A stretch of DNA of 64,000 nt from Streptomyces sp. Go-475 (GTDB taxonomy: Bacteria; Actinomycetota; Actinomycetes; Streptomycetales; Streptomycetaceae). The DNA lies in the NCBI RefSeq assembly GCF_003330845.1, contig NZ_CP026121.1, forward strand, positions 434,001 through 498,000. Direction: 5' to 3'. The position numbers and the translations under genes were made by a program. Under the pieces are notes generated by a model, which did not search any database, had not been told where the DNA came from, and saw only the letters and a program-made list of their open reading frames with translations. Of the stretch, positions 9,225 through 17,826 are shown one piece after another; positions within the stretch are counted from its first letter, which is position 1; each line of letters starts with the position of its first letter.

Positions 9225-9394
9225 GGTGGTGCGTCTCCTACTCGCCGGCGCCCGGGATCGTGCGGGCGCGTGCCGTCGCAAGTAGGGACCGTTGGCGGCG
9301 TCCTTGCCGCGGTTCGGGTACGGCGGGCCCCACCGCCGCGCCGCGAGCGTCGTCGCGGCCAGGCGTTCAGGTTAACCCCCGGGGCGGACCGGGG

Positions 9395-10354
9395 TCATGT
9401 CGGGGAGGGCGGCTCGCAGACCGCCACGCCCGGCTCCCACAGGCTGCCCAGGACGAGGTGGCCGCCCGCCTCGCAGACGCTGGTCACCATGCGGTAGCCG
9501 GAGTGGCCGCGGGCGAGGTGGTGGACGACGCGGCCCTCGTCGTCGAAGGCCATGACGGCGATCGTGCCGGTGGGGCGGAACGGGGCGCGGACGGCCACGC
9601 GGGCGGCGGCGCGACGGACCGCGGGGCCGGTGCGGTGGAGCAGGTCGAGGGGCGGGACGCGGGGCCCGGCCAGCGCGACCCAGACCGGTCCGTCGGGGCC
9701 GCCGCGCCAGAGATTGTCGGGCATGCCCGGCAGGTTCTCGGCGAAGGGCTCGCTCCGTCCGGCCCCCGGCCCGGTGAGCCGGAGACGGGTGAGCCGGCGG
9801 GCGCCGGTCTCGGCGACGACGAGGAAGGACTCGTCCGCGCCGGCGGCGAGCCCGTTGGCGAACTGCAGACCGTCGAGCACCACCTCGGGGGTGTCGGCGC
9901 CGGGGGCCAGGCGCAGCAGCCGTCCCGAGCCGGTGTGCTCGACGATGTCGCCGATCCAGTGCTCCAGGGGGTGGTGGCGGCTGGAGACGGTGAAGTAGAC
10001 GCTGCCGTCGGAGAGGGCGACCGCGTTGCTGCAGAACCGCAGCCGCTCCCCCGCCACCGAGTCGGCGAGGACGCGGACCGTGCCGTCGCCGGTGTCGACG
10101 CGCAGCAGTCCGCGTTCGGCGTCGCAGACCAACAGGTCGCCGTCCGGGAGGAGTTCGAGGCCGAGCGGCCTGCCGCCGGTCTCGGCGACCGGCTCGGCAC
10201 GGGCGGTGACCGGATCGGCCAGGCCGTCCAGCCGCAGGATGCGGCCGTCCGCCAGGCCGGTCAGCACGCGTCCGTGCGGGTCGGCGACCACGTCCTCGGG
10301 GCCGTGGCCCACCGCGACGTAGTGGCGTGGGACGAGTGCCGTGGGACGGTCCAT
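9395..10354 (-). CDS. SMP-30 / strictosidine synthase-like beta-propeller protein
   Basis: About 319 residues forming a six-bladed propeller of the SMP-30/gluconolactonase/LRE and strictosidine synthase-like group. The strongest blocks are VDTGDG, FCSNAVALSDGSVYFTVSS and LPGMPDNLWRGGPDGPVWVAL, which resemble the animal APMAP and plant strictosidine synthase-like proteins. Bacterial members are probably lactonases or esterases; the substrate here is unknown. No signal peptide is seen, so it is likely cytoplasmic. I start at ATG 10354, seven codons inside the longest frame, because AAGGAC lies ahead of it. The next gene upstream on the same strand is a small ArsR regulator 48 bases away, so the two may be co-transcribed and the regulator may control it. 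Confidence 0.75.
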   Translation of the reverse strand: MDRPTALVPRHYVAVGHGPEDVVADPHGRVLTGLADGRILRLDGLADPVTARAEPVAETGGRPLGLELLPDGDLLVCDAERGLLRVDTGDGTVRVLADSVAGERLRFCSNAVALSDGSVYFTVSSRHHPLEHWIGDIVEHTGSGRLLRLAPGADTPEVVLDGLQFANGLAAGADESFLVVAETGARRLTRLRLTGPGAGRSEPFAENLPGMPDNLWRGGPDGPVWVALAGPRVPPLDLLHRTGPAVRRAAARVAVRAPFRPTGTIAVMAFDDEGRVVHHLARGHSGYRMVTSVCEAGGHLVLGSLWEPGVAVCEPPSPT

Positions 10355-10402
10355 TGCGCGCGTGTCCTTCACCGTGGGGGAGATTCCGCCGTACCGGGTC
10401 GC

Positions 10403-10660
10403 CTACCAGCCCTTCTCAAACATCCGGGCGACCTCGGCGATCCGCATCTCGTCGCGGTGGTAGCGCACGCGGCCGGCGGACCGGCTGGTGCGCACCATGC
10501 CGGTGGCTTCGAGCAGCCGGAGGTGGGTGATCGCGACCGGGCGCGGCAGCGTGAACCGTTCGGCGACGGCGTCCGCGGTGACCCCGTCGGCGGCGGGGCC
10601 GGGTTCCTTCAGCCAGGCCAGGATGCGCAGGCGCGTCTCGTCCGTGGGAGTCCTCAGCAT
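10403..10660 (-). CDS. Small ArsR-family winged-helix regulator
   Basis: Only 85 residues, almost entirely a winged helix: DETRLRILAWL, then the recognition region AVAERFTLPRPVAITHLRLLEATGMVRTSRSAGRVRYHRDE. No metal-binding cysteines are visible in it, so it is not a typical arsenic or zinc sensor; such short ArsR proteins may sense other signals. It probably acts as a repressor of itself and of the propeller-protein gene that follows 48 bases downstream. A 47-base hairpin sequence (10729-10775) lies 69 bases before its start and could be its operator or the terminator of the galactanase gene. Confidence 0.8.
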   Translation of the reverse strand: MLRTPTDETRLRILAWLKEPGPAADGVTADAVAERFTLPRPVAITHLRLLEATGMVRTSRSAGRVRYHRDEMRIAEVARMFEKGW

Positions 10661-10728
10661 GTCGTGCCCCTGCCTCGCGGCTTCGTCCTCTCACCGCGTC
10701 TTCCCACTGTGGCGCAGTCGAAGCCGCC

Positions 10729-10775
10729 GCGTACGGCAGTTCCGTGTCGTTGACCGATACGGAACTGCCGTACGC
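10729..10775 (-). terminator. Long near-perfect hairpin after the galactanase gene
   Basis: Two 21-base arms (10729-10749 and 10755-10775) pair completely apart from one G-T pair, around the five-base loop TTGAC. The hairpin starts 26 bases after the galactanase stop on the minus strand and no T-run follows, which is normal for Streptomyces terminators. Because it also precedes the ArsR gene by 69 bases, an operator role cannot be excluded. The arms include GTACGGCAGTTCCGT. Confidence 0.6.
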
Positions 10776-10801
10776 CACAAAGGAGTTCGACCAGGGGCGG
10801 G

Positions 10802-12361
10802 TCAGCGGTGGCGGAACCAGGACATCGATGACAGGGCCCGGTCGTCGTAGCCGAACAGCGCCTGGTTCTCCCAGGCGTTGCCGGAGGAGGCGTCGGTCGG
10901 GTCCCAGCCGTTGCCGTTCACCGCGGTCCAGGTCGCCTCCCAGTAGAAGATGCCGAGGCCGCGGCCGTTCGGGACGGCCTCCACGATGCTCATCATGTCG
11001 TTCATCCACCGGGTCTGGCCGGACACGCTCGCCGGGTAGCCGGAGACCAGCTCGTCACTGGTGTCGATGATGTTCTCGTGGGAGTCCTCACTGTCGAGGC
11101 GGAACGGGTAGGCGGTCTCCGCGACGAAGACCGGCTTGCCGTAGCGGGAGGCCGCGTCGTCGAGGGTCGTCTGGAACTCGGCCAGGGTGCCGTGCCAGTA
11201 GCCGTAGAACGACAGGCCGATGGCGTCGAACTTCACGCCGTTGGTGCGGGCGCTGTCGAACCACCAGCGGGTGCCGGCCAGGTCGCCGCCCTCGGCGAGG
11301 TGCAGGGCGACGGTGGTGGAGGAGTTGACCGCCTTGACGGCGTCGTAGCCGGAGTTGAGCAGGCCGGCCAGTTGCGTCCAGTTGGAGGTGGATCCCTCGT
11401 TCCACAGCATGCCGCCGTTGATCTCGTTGCCGACCTGGACCATGTCGGCGGTGGTGCCCTGCGCCTTCAAGGCGTTCAACACGTCGTACGTGTGGTTGTA
11501 CACGTCCGTCTTGAGTTGACTGTACGAGTGTCCGGCCCAGGCGGCTGGCTTGTCCTGGCGGCCCGGGTCGGCCCAGAAGTCCGAGTAGTGGAAGTCGACC
11601 AGCAGCTTCATGCCCTGTGCCTTGACGCGCTTGGCCGTGGCCAGGACACGGGCCTTGTTGTTGTAGCCGTCGGCCGGGTTCACCCACACCTTGAGGCGGG
11701 CGTAGTTCATGCCTGACGACTTGAGGATCGCGAGGGCGTCGCCGGCCGTGCCGGAGCTGTTGCGGTAGACGCCGCCCTTGGCCTCGCTCTTGGCCAGGGA
11801 CGAGACGTCGGCGCCCTTGATCGACGTACCGGACGTGCCCGATGCGAAGGTCAGGTCGTCAACGTTGATCCAGTTGCCCGCGTTCGCGTCACTGTTGACG
11901 CTGATCGTGCACTGGTTGTTGGTCACATTGACCGGCACGACGATCCGGATCCACCCACTGGACGAGACCGGCAGGTCGGTGCGCTGCTCGGCGCCGCCGC
12001 AGTTCTTCAGCGCTATGTAGGCGGACTTCTGCCCGCCGCCGGAGCGCACCCAGGCGGTGAGCTTGTAGTTCCCGTTGGTGAGTCCCGACAGGTACTGGTA
12101 CGTCTCGACCTTGTAGGCGGTGGAGGCCCAGTGGCTCAGGCGGTAGCTCCCGGAGTGGCCGCCGGTCTCGGTGAACGAGGCGCCGGTGTCGCCGTACTCG
12201 GACCAGCCGCCCGGTGTGGCCGCGCCGGCACCGTCGGCCTCGAAGCCGCCGTTGGTCAGCGTGCTCGCGGCGTGGGCGGTGGTGGCGGGCAGGGCGGTGA
12301 GGGCGAGCCCGGCGGCGAGCGGGAGCAGCAGGGCCCGGAGGGTGCGTCTGGGATGGAACAT
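10802..12361 (-). CDS. Secreted arabinogalactan endo-beta-1,4-galactanase (GH53)
   Basis: Cuts beta-1,4-galactan chains outside the cell. The 519-residue precursor has a signal peptide with the double arginine RRTLRA and cleavage near AHA-AST (about residue 31). Residues about 34-173 form a carbohydrate-binding beta-sandwich with a CBM-like GGFEADG start; a GH53 barrel follows from about 180. Catalytic acid/base is E313 in VQVGNEINGG, nucleophile E415 in VAETAYP. It lies 111 bases downstream of the GH42 gene on the same strand, separated by a hairpin, and beside a galactan-type ABC importer. Galactan is therefore cut outside, oligomers imported, and galactose released by the GH42 enzyme. Confidence 0.92.
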   Translation of the reverse strand: MFHPRRTLRALLLPLAAGLALTALPATTAHAASTLTNGGFEADGAGAATPGGWSEYGDTGASFTETGGHSGSYRLSHWASTAYKVETYQYLSGLTNGNYKLTAWVRSGGGQKSAYIALKNCGGAEQRTDLPVSSSGWIRIVVPVNVTNNQCTISVNSDANAGNWINVDDLTFASGTSGTSIKGADVSSLAKSEAKGGVYRNSSGTAGDALAILKSSGMNYARLKVWVNPADGYNNKARVLATAKRVKAQGMKLLVDFHYSDFWADPGRQDKPAAWAGHSYSQLKTDVYNHTYDVLNALKAQGTTADMVQVGNEINGGMLWNEGSTSNWTQLAGLLNSGYDAVKAVNSSTTVALHLAEGGDLAGTRWWFDSARTNGVKFDAIGLSFYGYWHGTLAEFQTTLDDAASRYGKPVFVAETAYPFRLDSEDSHENIIDTSDELVSGYPASVSGQTRWMNDMMSIVEAVPNGRGLGIFYWEATWTAVNGNGWDPTDASSGNAWENQALFGYDDRALSSMSWFRHR

Positions 12362-12427
12362 CGTCGTCCGTCGTCCCTTCGACGTGGGGTTGGGGGTGCC
12401 TCCCGCCCGCAGCCGGGGCGGAAGAGC

Positions 12428-12465
12428 CCCTCCGCCCGCGGCTCGTGGCTCGCGCGGGCGGAGGG
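12428..12465 (-). terminator. GC-rich hairpin after the GH42 gene
   Basis: Thirteen-base arms CCCTCCGCCCGCG (12428-12440) and CGCGGGCGGAGGG (12453-12465) pair perfectly around a twelve-base loop. The hairpin begins eight bases after the GH42 stop. The short remainder before the galactanase start has no obvious promoter, so partial read-through, giving less galactanase message or stabilising the upstream part, is likely. Confidence 0.6.
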
Positions 12466-12472
12466 AGTCGGT

Positions 12473-14494
12473 TCAGCCGTCGAGCCGGACGACCCGGACG
12501 GCTCCGGCCGGGACCGCCAGGCGGCCCGCGGCGCGTTCGCCGGTCAGCAGCTCGGTGCCGGGCGCCTCCAGCGGCACCTTGGCGTCCGAGCCGGTGTGGT
12601 TGACGGCGAAGAGGTAGGTGCCCGACTCGCCGGCGCGGCGGACCACTTCGACGTCCCGGGGCAGGTCGGCGCGGGGGGCGAGCCGGGCGTCCTCGCCCGC
12701 CATGCCGAGCAGTGTGTCGAGGCCGTCGGCGCCGAGCCGGGTGGAGACGTACCAGGCGGTGCCGTCGCCGAGTCGGTGCCGGGTGACGGCGGGCCGGCCG
12801 GCGGCCAGGCCGTCGGCGTACGTCAGGACGGTCTCGGCGCCGCGGGGCACGACGAACTCCGTCCACACGTCGGCGTCCAGCTCGGTGCCCTCGGGGCCGG
12901 TGACCCGCACCCGTTCGCCGGGCAGCAGCGGGGAGAACTCCTCGACCGTGAGGCCGAGGACGTCCCGCAGGGCGCCTGGGTAGGCGCCCTCGTGGACGGC
13001 GTCGTGCTCGTCGACGATGCCGGAGAAGTACGAGACGACCAGGGTGCCGCCGCTCTCGACGTACGCCTTCAGGTTGCGCCCGGCCGTCTCGGTCATCAGG
13101 TACAGCGCCGGTACGACGACAAGGGGATACCTCGACACGTCGGCTTCCGGGTGGGCGAAGTCGACGGTGAGGTGGCGGTCGTAGAGGGCCTCGTAGAAGG
13201 CGTCGGCGCGCTCGCGGGCGTCGTGGTCCTCGCTGGGGCGCCACTCGAGGTTCTGCGCCCACCAGGAGTGCCAGTCCCAGACCACGGCCACGTCGGCCTC
13301 GGTGCGGGTACCGCGGATCTCGCTCAAGGTGTCGAGGGACGCGCCGAGTTCGACGACCTCGCGCCACACGCGGGTGTCGGTGCCGCCGTGCGGGAGCATC
13401 GCCGAGTGGAACTTCTCGGCGCCGCGCCGGGACTGGCGCCACTGGAAGAACAGGGCGCCCTCGGAGCCGCGGGCCACGTGGGTGAGGGAGTTGCGGGCCA
13501 TCTGACCGGGGGCCTTGGCGGGGTTGCGGCGCTGCCAGTTGACGCCGGAGGTGGAGTGCTCCAGCAGCAGCCAGGGGGCGCCGCCCGCGACGGAGCGGGT
13601 GAGGTCGGCGGCCATGGCGAGGTTGACGTGGGTGCGGCGGCCGTCGGTGATCAGGTAGTGGTCGTTGGTGACGAGGTCGACCTCGCGGCCCCAGGCCCAG
13701 TAGTCGACGGAGTCGCACTGGCTCAGCGCCGTCATGAAGTTGGTGGTGACGGGGACGCCCGGCGCGAGACGGTGCAGGATGTCCCGCTCCATACGGAAGT
13801 TCTCGCGCATGGTGGCGTCGGCGAACCGCTTGTAGTCCAGCGCCTGGCTCGGGTTGACGGCCGTCGGTGTGCGGCGGGGCGGGTTGATCTGGTCGAGGTC
13901 CGCGTAGCGCTGGCCCCAGAAGGCGGTGCCCCAGGCCTCGTTGACGGCGTCGACCGTGCCGTACGTGGTCGCCAGCCAGCGGCGGAAGTGCGCGGCGCAC
14001 CCGTCGCAGTAGCAGGCCGAGACGGGGACGCCGTACTCGTTGTGCACGTGCCACAGGGCCAGGGCCGGGTGGTCGCCGTAGCGCTCGGCCAGTTTCGTGG
14101 TGATGCCGGCCGCGGCCGTGCGGTAGTCGGCGTTGCTGTGGCAGATCGCCGCGCGGGAGCCGAACTCGTGGCGCACGCCGTCGGCCGTCACGGGCAGGGC
14201 CTCGGGGTGGGCGCGGTAGAACCACACCGGCGGGCACACCGTGGGGGTGCCGAGGTCGACGCGGATGCCGTTCTCGTGCAGCAGGTCGAGCAGCCGGTCG
14301 AGCCAGCCGAAGTCGTACACGCCGGGTGAGGGCTCCAGCAGCGCCCAGGAGAAGATTCCGACGCTCACCAGCGTGACGCCGGCCTCCCGCATCAGCCGGA
14401 CGTCCTCCTGCCAGACGCTTTCCGGCCACTGCTCGGGGTTGTAGTCCCCACCGAAGGCGAGCCTGGTGAGGCCCGTGGGGGTGGTCTCCGGCAT
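12473..14494 (-). CDS. Beta-galactosidase, GH42
   Basis: A 673-residue cytoplasmic enzyme releasing galactose from galacto-oligosaccharides. The N-terminal GGDYNPEQWP block is typical. Acid/base is E153 in WHVHNEYGVP and nucleophile E312 in LLEHSTSGVNW. The zinc-site cysteines of the family are present (C118, C161, C163, C166 in CYCDGC). A trimerisation domain and a small C-terminal beta domain follow. I start at ATG 14494 with GGGAGA ahead; the frame runs open well upstream but that lies inside the neighbouring promoter and importer gene. It is divergent from the importer genes and most likely forms one unit with the downstream galactanase. Confidence 0.93.
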   Translation of the reverse strand: MPETTPTGLTRLAFGGDYNPEQWPESVWQEDVRLMREAGVTLVSVGIFSWALLEPSPGVYDFGWLDRLLDLLHENGIRVDLGTPTVCPPVWFYRAHPEALPVTADGVRHEFGSRAAICHSNADYRTAAAGITTKLAERYGDHPALALWHVHNEYGVPVSACYCDGCAAHFRRWLATTYGTVDAVNEAWGTAFWGQRYADLDQINPPRRTPTAVNPSQALDYKRFADATMRENFRMERDILHRLAPGVPVTTNFMTALSQCDSVDYWAWGREVDLVTNDHYLITDGRRTHVNLAMAADLTRSVAGGAPWLLLEHSTSGVNWQRRNPAKAPGQMARNSLTHVARGSEGALFFQWRQSRRGAEKFHSAMLPHGGTDTRVWREVVELGASLDTLSEIRGTRTEADVAVVWDWHSWWAQNLEWRPSEDHDARERADAFYEALYDRHLTVDFAHPEADVSRYPLVVVPALYLMTETAGRNLKAYVESGGTLVVSYFSGIVDEHDAVHEGAYPGALRDVLGLTVEEFSPLLPGERVRVTGPEGTELDADVWTEFVVPRGAETVLTYADGLAAGRPAVTRHRLGDGTAWYVSTRLGADGLDTLLGMAGEDARLAPRADLPRDVEVVRRAGESGTYLFAVNHTGSDAKVPLEAPGTELLTGERAAGRLAVPAGAVRVVRLDG

Positions 14495-14560
14495 GGATGG
14501 TCTCCCGGTCGATCGATCAATTGGGAACGTACACACACAGCGAGGCAGTGCGGAGCCCAA

Positions 14561-14589
14561 CATAACCGCACAGCAACAACCATTGACAA
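14561..14589 (-). promoter_or_regulatory. Divergent promoter of the GH42-galactanase unit
   Basis: On the minus strand TTGTCA (14589-14584) is followed after 17 bases by GTTATG (14566-14561), with TTATGT one base on. Its -35 overlaps that of the importer promoter on the other strand, so the two units probably share control through the operator at 14611-14624. Confidence 0.5.
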
Positions 14590-14624
14590 GTGTCCGGGAT
14601 GTTTCTCTACTGTGAACGCTCACA
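14583..14624 (+). promoter_or_regulatory. Galactan importer promoter with LacI-type operator
   Basis: TTGACA (14583-14588), 17 bases, then TCTACT (14606-14611) form a good promoter. Directly over its downstream edge lies the palindrome TGTGAACGCTCACA (14611-14624), symmetric about a central CG as is usual for LacI-family operators, and symmetrical except for one position per half. Binding there would block the importer promoter. The LacI gene that ends this operon (17823-18854) is the obvious partner. Confidence 0.75.
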
Positions 14625-14678
14625 GAAGCATGGCAGGTCCTCGCAGCAGGCGGGGACCCCAGGTCAGGGGAGAGATCC

Positions 14679-15998
14679 ATGCCGTACGCGAAGCGCCGCC
14701 GCCTCGTGACATCCGCCGTCGCCCTCACGCTCGGCGCCACCACCCTCGCCGCCTGCGGCTCGGGGTCCGGGGACAGCGAGACCGAGTCGGGTCCGGTCTC
14801 GCTGACGTACTGGACCTGGACGCCCGGCATGGACAAGGTCGTGGACCTGTGGAACAAGGGGCCGGGCAAGAAGGACCAGATCACCGTCACGGTGAAGAAG
14901 CAGGCCTCCGGTGACACCCTGGTCACCAAGATCCTCACCGCGCACAAGGCGGGCAAGGCCCCCGACCTGGTGCAGGCCGAGTACCAGGCGCTGCCCACGC
15001 TGGTCAGCAACGACGCCCTCGCGGACATCTCGAAGCACGTGGACGGGGCGAAGGACAGGTTCGCCGACGGGGTGTGGCAGCAGACCACGCTCGGCACGGA
15101 CGCCGTGTACGCCGTCCCGCAGGACATCGGGCCGATGATGTTCTACTACCGCGAGGACCTGTTCAAGGAGTACGGCCTGACGGTGCCGACGACCTGGGAC
15201 GAGTTCGCCGAGACCGCCCGTGAGCTGAAGGAGAAGGCTCCGGACAAGGACCTCACGACCTTCTCCGCCAACGACTCCGGTCTCTTCGCGGGCCTCGCCC
15301 AGCAGGCCGGCGCGAAGTGGTGGACGACCTCCGGCGACCAGTGGAAGGTCTCCATCGACGACGCGGCCACGCAGAAGGTCGCGAAGTTCTGGGGCGACCT
15401 GGTCGAGGAGGGCGCCATCGACAACCAGCCGATGTACACCCCGGCCTGGAACAAGGCGCTCAACACCGGCAAGCAGATCGCCTGGGTCAGCGCCGTGTGG
15501 GCGCCGGGCACGCTGACCACGGCGGCTCCCGAGACCAAGGGCAAGTGGGCGATGGCCCCGCTCCCCCAGTGGTCCGCGAGCGAGAACCGCACCGGCAGCT
15601 GGGGCGGCTCCTCCACCGCCGTCACCACCGACTCCAAGCACCAGCAGGCCGCCGCGAAGTTCGCCGCCTGGCTGAACACCGACGGCGACGCCCTCAACGC
15701 GCTGGCCAAGGAGAGCGGCATCTACCCGGCCGCCACGAACGCCCAGACCAGCGGCGCCTTCCTCAAGCCGCCGGCCTACTTCTCCAACCAGGCCGACTTC
15801 TACGCCAAGGCCGCCGACATCGCCGAGACCACCGCGCCCTCGGCCTGGGGTCCGAACGTCAACGTCGCCTACACCACCTTCAAGGACGCCTTCGGCGCCG
15901 CCGCCAAGAACAAGTCGGACTTCGGTGCCGCGCTGAAGAAGATGCAGGCCGACACGGTCGCCGACATGAAGAAGCAGGGCTTCGAGGTCGCGGAGTGA
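14679..15998 (+). CDS. Sugar ABC importer, substrate-binding lipoprotein (CUT1), galacto-oligosaccharide type
   Basis: A 439-residue extracellular binding protein. The lipoprotein signal ends LAAC with the lipidated cysteine at C26. The mature part is family 1 (SBP_bac_1), with TYWTWTPGMDKV near the N-terminus, the GKAPDLVQAEY block and a C-terminal tail typical of oligosaccharide binders. It is the first gene of an operon with two permeases and a LacI repressor, and overlaps the next gene at GTGA. As in most Streptomyces CUT1 systems no ATPase is encoded; a shared MsiK-type ATPase elsewhere is expected. The neighbouring galactanase and beta-galactosidase make galactan oligomers the probable cargo. 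Confidence 0.88.
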   Translation: MPYAKRRRLVTSAVALTLGATTLAACGSGSGDSETESGPVSLTYWTWTPGMDKVVDLWNKGPGKKDQITVTVKKQASGDTLVTKILTAHKAGKAPDLVQAEYQALPTLVSNDALADISKHVDGAKDRFADGVWQQTTLGTDAVYAVPQDIGPMMFYYREDLFKEYGLTVPTTWDEFAETARELKEKAPDKDLTTFSANDSGLFAGLAQQAGAKWWTTSGDQWKVSIDDAATQKVAKFWGDLVEEGAIDNQPMYTPAWNKALNTGKQIAWVSAVWAPGTLTTAAPETKGKWAMAPLPQWSASENRTGSWGGSSTAVTTDSKHQQAAAKFAAWLNTDGDALNALAKESGIYPAATNAQTSGAFLKPPAYFSNQADFYAKAADIAETTAPSAWGPNVNVAYTTFKDAFGAAAKNKSDFGAALKKMQADTVADMKKQGFEVAE

Positions 15999-16921
15999 AA
16001 AGCACGGCACGCCGGCAGTCGTACGGGGTCAAGGGAGCCCCGTACGCCTTCCTCCTCCCCGCGGCGATCCTGTTCGCCCTGTTCTTCGCGCTGCCCATCG
16101 GCTACGCGGTCTGGCTCAGCCTCCGCAAGGTGAAGGTCTCCGGCCTGGGCCTGGGCTCCGGCGCCCGCAAGGAGGTCTGGGCCGGCCTGGAGAACTACAC
16201 CGACGCCCTCTCCGACAGCGAGCTGGTGAACGGCACCCTGCGGGTGCTGGGCTACGGCTGCATCGTCGTCCCGGTGATGCTGGGCCTGGCCCTGCTGTTC
16301 GCGCTGATGCTGGACTCCGAGAAGGTGCGGCTCGCCCCCTTCACCCGGCTCGCGATCTTCCTGCCGTACGCCATCCCCGGTGTCGTGGCGGCCCTGCTGT
16401 GGGGCTTCCTGTACCTGCCGGACGTGAGCCCCTTCTACTTCGTGCTCGACCGGCTGGGGCTGCCGCAGCCGGACCTGCTGGACGGCGGGCCGCTCTACCT
16501 GGCCCTGTCGAACATCGCCGTGTGGGGCGGCACCGGCTTCAACATGATCGTCATCTACACCTCGCTCCAGACGATCCCCGCCGAGGTGTACGAGGCGGCG
16601 AAGCTGGACGGCGCCACCCCGCTGCAGATCGCCCTGCGGATCAAGATCCCGATGGTGGCTCCGTCGCTGGTGCTGACGTTCTTCTTCTCGATCATCGCCA
16701 CGGTGCAGGTGTTCAACGAGCCCACCACCCTCAAGCCGCTCACCAACTCGGTGTCCACGACGTGGAGTCCGCTGATGAAGGTGTACCGGGACGCCTTCGG
16801 CGAGGGTGACATCCACGGGGCCGCCGCGCAGGCCGTGATCATCGCCTTCGCCACGCTCCTGCTGTCCTTCGGCTTCCTGCGAGCCGCGAACCGTCGTCAG
16901 AAGCAGGAGGCAGCTCGATGA
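15995..16921 (+). CDS. Sugar ABC importer, permease (MalF type)
   Basis: A 308-residue membrane protein with six predicted segments. The cytoplasmic coupling motif is EVYEAAKLDGATPLQIALRIKIP, the EAA loop. The GTG start at 15995 overlaps the binding-protein stop, and the gene's own stop overlaps the second permease at ATGA. It pairs with that permease to form the channel for galacto-oligosaccharides brought by the lipoprotein. Confidence 0.9.
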   Translation: MKSTARRQSYGVKGAPYAFLLPAAILFALFFALPIGYAVWLSLRKVKVSGLGLGSGARKEVWAGLENYTDALSDSELVNGTLRVLGYGCIVVPVMLGLALLFALMLDSEKVRLAPFTRLAIFLPYAIPGVVAALLWGFLYLPDVSPFYFVLDRLGLPQPDLLDGGPLYLALSNIAVWGGTGFNMIVIYTSLQTIPAEVYEAAKLDGATPLQIALRIKIPMVAPSLVLTFFFSIIATVQVFNEPTTLKPLTNSVSTTWSPLMKVYRDAFGEGDIHGAAAQAVIIAFATLLLSFGFLRAANRRQKQEAAR

Positions 16922-17826
16922 GTTCCCTTGCCGTCCCCCAGGCCGAGCCGGTGGCGGGCAGCACCCCCGGCACCGCCCAGGACCGCCCGCCGCTGCGCCG
17001 CCGGATCGCCCTGATCCCCACGGTCACCCTGCTCCTGGGCGCGATCTACTGCCTGCTGCCGGTGGCCTGGGTGGTCATCGCCGCCACCAAGTCCGGCAGT
17101 GAGCTGTTCTCCACCTTCACCTTCCTGCCCGGCACGGGTTTCGTCGACAACGTCAAGGACCTGAGCGCCTACCGCGACGGCGTCTACTGGGAGTGGATGG
17201 TCAACTCCGCGCTCTACGCCGGGCTCGGCGCGCTGCTGTCGACGTGCGTCTCGGCGATCAGCGGGTACGCGCTGGCGACCTACCGCTTCCGCGGCCGCGA
17301 GACGATCTTCAACGTGCTGCTCGCGGGTGTGCTGATGCCGCCGGTGATCCTGGCCGTTCCGCAGTACCTGCTGCTGGCGAAGGCCGACCTCACCGACTCC
17401 TACCTGTCGGTGCTGCTGCCACAGATCCTCTTCCCGTACGGCGTCTACCTCGCGCGGATCTACGCCGCCGCCGCGGTGCCCGCCGACGTGATCGAGGCCG
17501 GGCGCATGGACGGGGCGAGCGAGTGGCGGATCTTCACGCGGATCGCGCTGCCGATGATGATCCCCGGCATGGTGACGGTGTTCCTCTTCCAGTTCGTGGC
17601 GATCTGGAACAACTTCCTGCTGCCGTACATCATGCTCAGCGACGACGAGAAGTTCCCCATCACCCTCGGCCTGTTCACGTTGCTGGAGCAGGGCGCCAAC
17701 ACCCCGGCGCTGTACACCCTGGTGATCACGGGCGCGTTCCTCGCGGTGCTGCCGCTGATCGCCCTCTTCCTGGTCATCCAGCGGTTCTGGAGTCTGGATC
17801 TGCTCTCCGGAGCCGTAAAGTCATGA
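16918..17826 (+). CDS. Sugar ABC importer, permease (MalG type)
   Basis: A 302-residue membrane protein, partner of the preceding permease. The EAA loop reads DVIEAGRMDGASEWRIFTRIALP. The hydrophobic segments begin after a proline-rich N-terminal tail of about 35 residues. Start and stop both overlap neighbouring genes by four bases (ATGA), so the whole binding protein-permease-permease-LacI set is translated as a coupled unit. Confidence 0.9.
   Translation: MSSLAVPQAEPVAGSTPGTAQDRPPLRRRIALIPTVTLLLGAIYCLLPVAWVVIAATKSGSELFSTFTFLPGTGFVDNVKDLSAYRDGVYWEWMVNSALYAGLGALLSTCVSAISGYALATYRFRGRETIFNVLLAGVLMPPVILAVPQYLLLAKADLTDSYLSVLLPQILFPYGVYLARIYAAAAVPADVIEAGRMDGASEWRIFTRIALPMMIPGMVTVFLFQFVAIWNNFLLPYIMLSDDEKFPITLGLFTLLEQGANTPALYTLVITGAFLAVLPLIALFLVIQRFWSLDLLSGAVKS

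Noticed and set aside
9225..9394. Possible fluoride riboswitch before the crcB operon
   Set aside because: I looked for the conserved GGNGAUGGNGUUCC-type start and the downstream CUGAUG block and found neither.
12131..14329. A 732-codon open frame antisense to the GH42 gene
   Set aside because: Its composition is the repetitive Gly/Val/Arg/Ala text typical of frames opposite GC-rich genes; the minus strand carries complete GH42 motifs.
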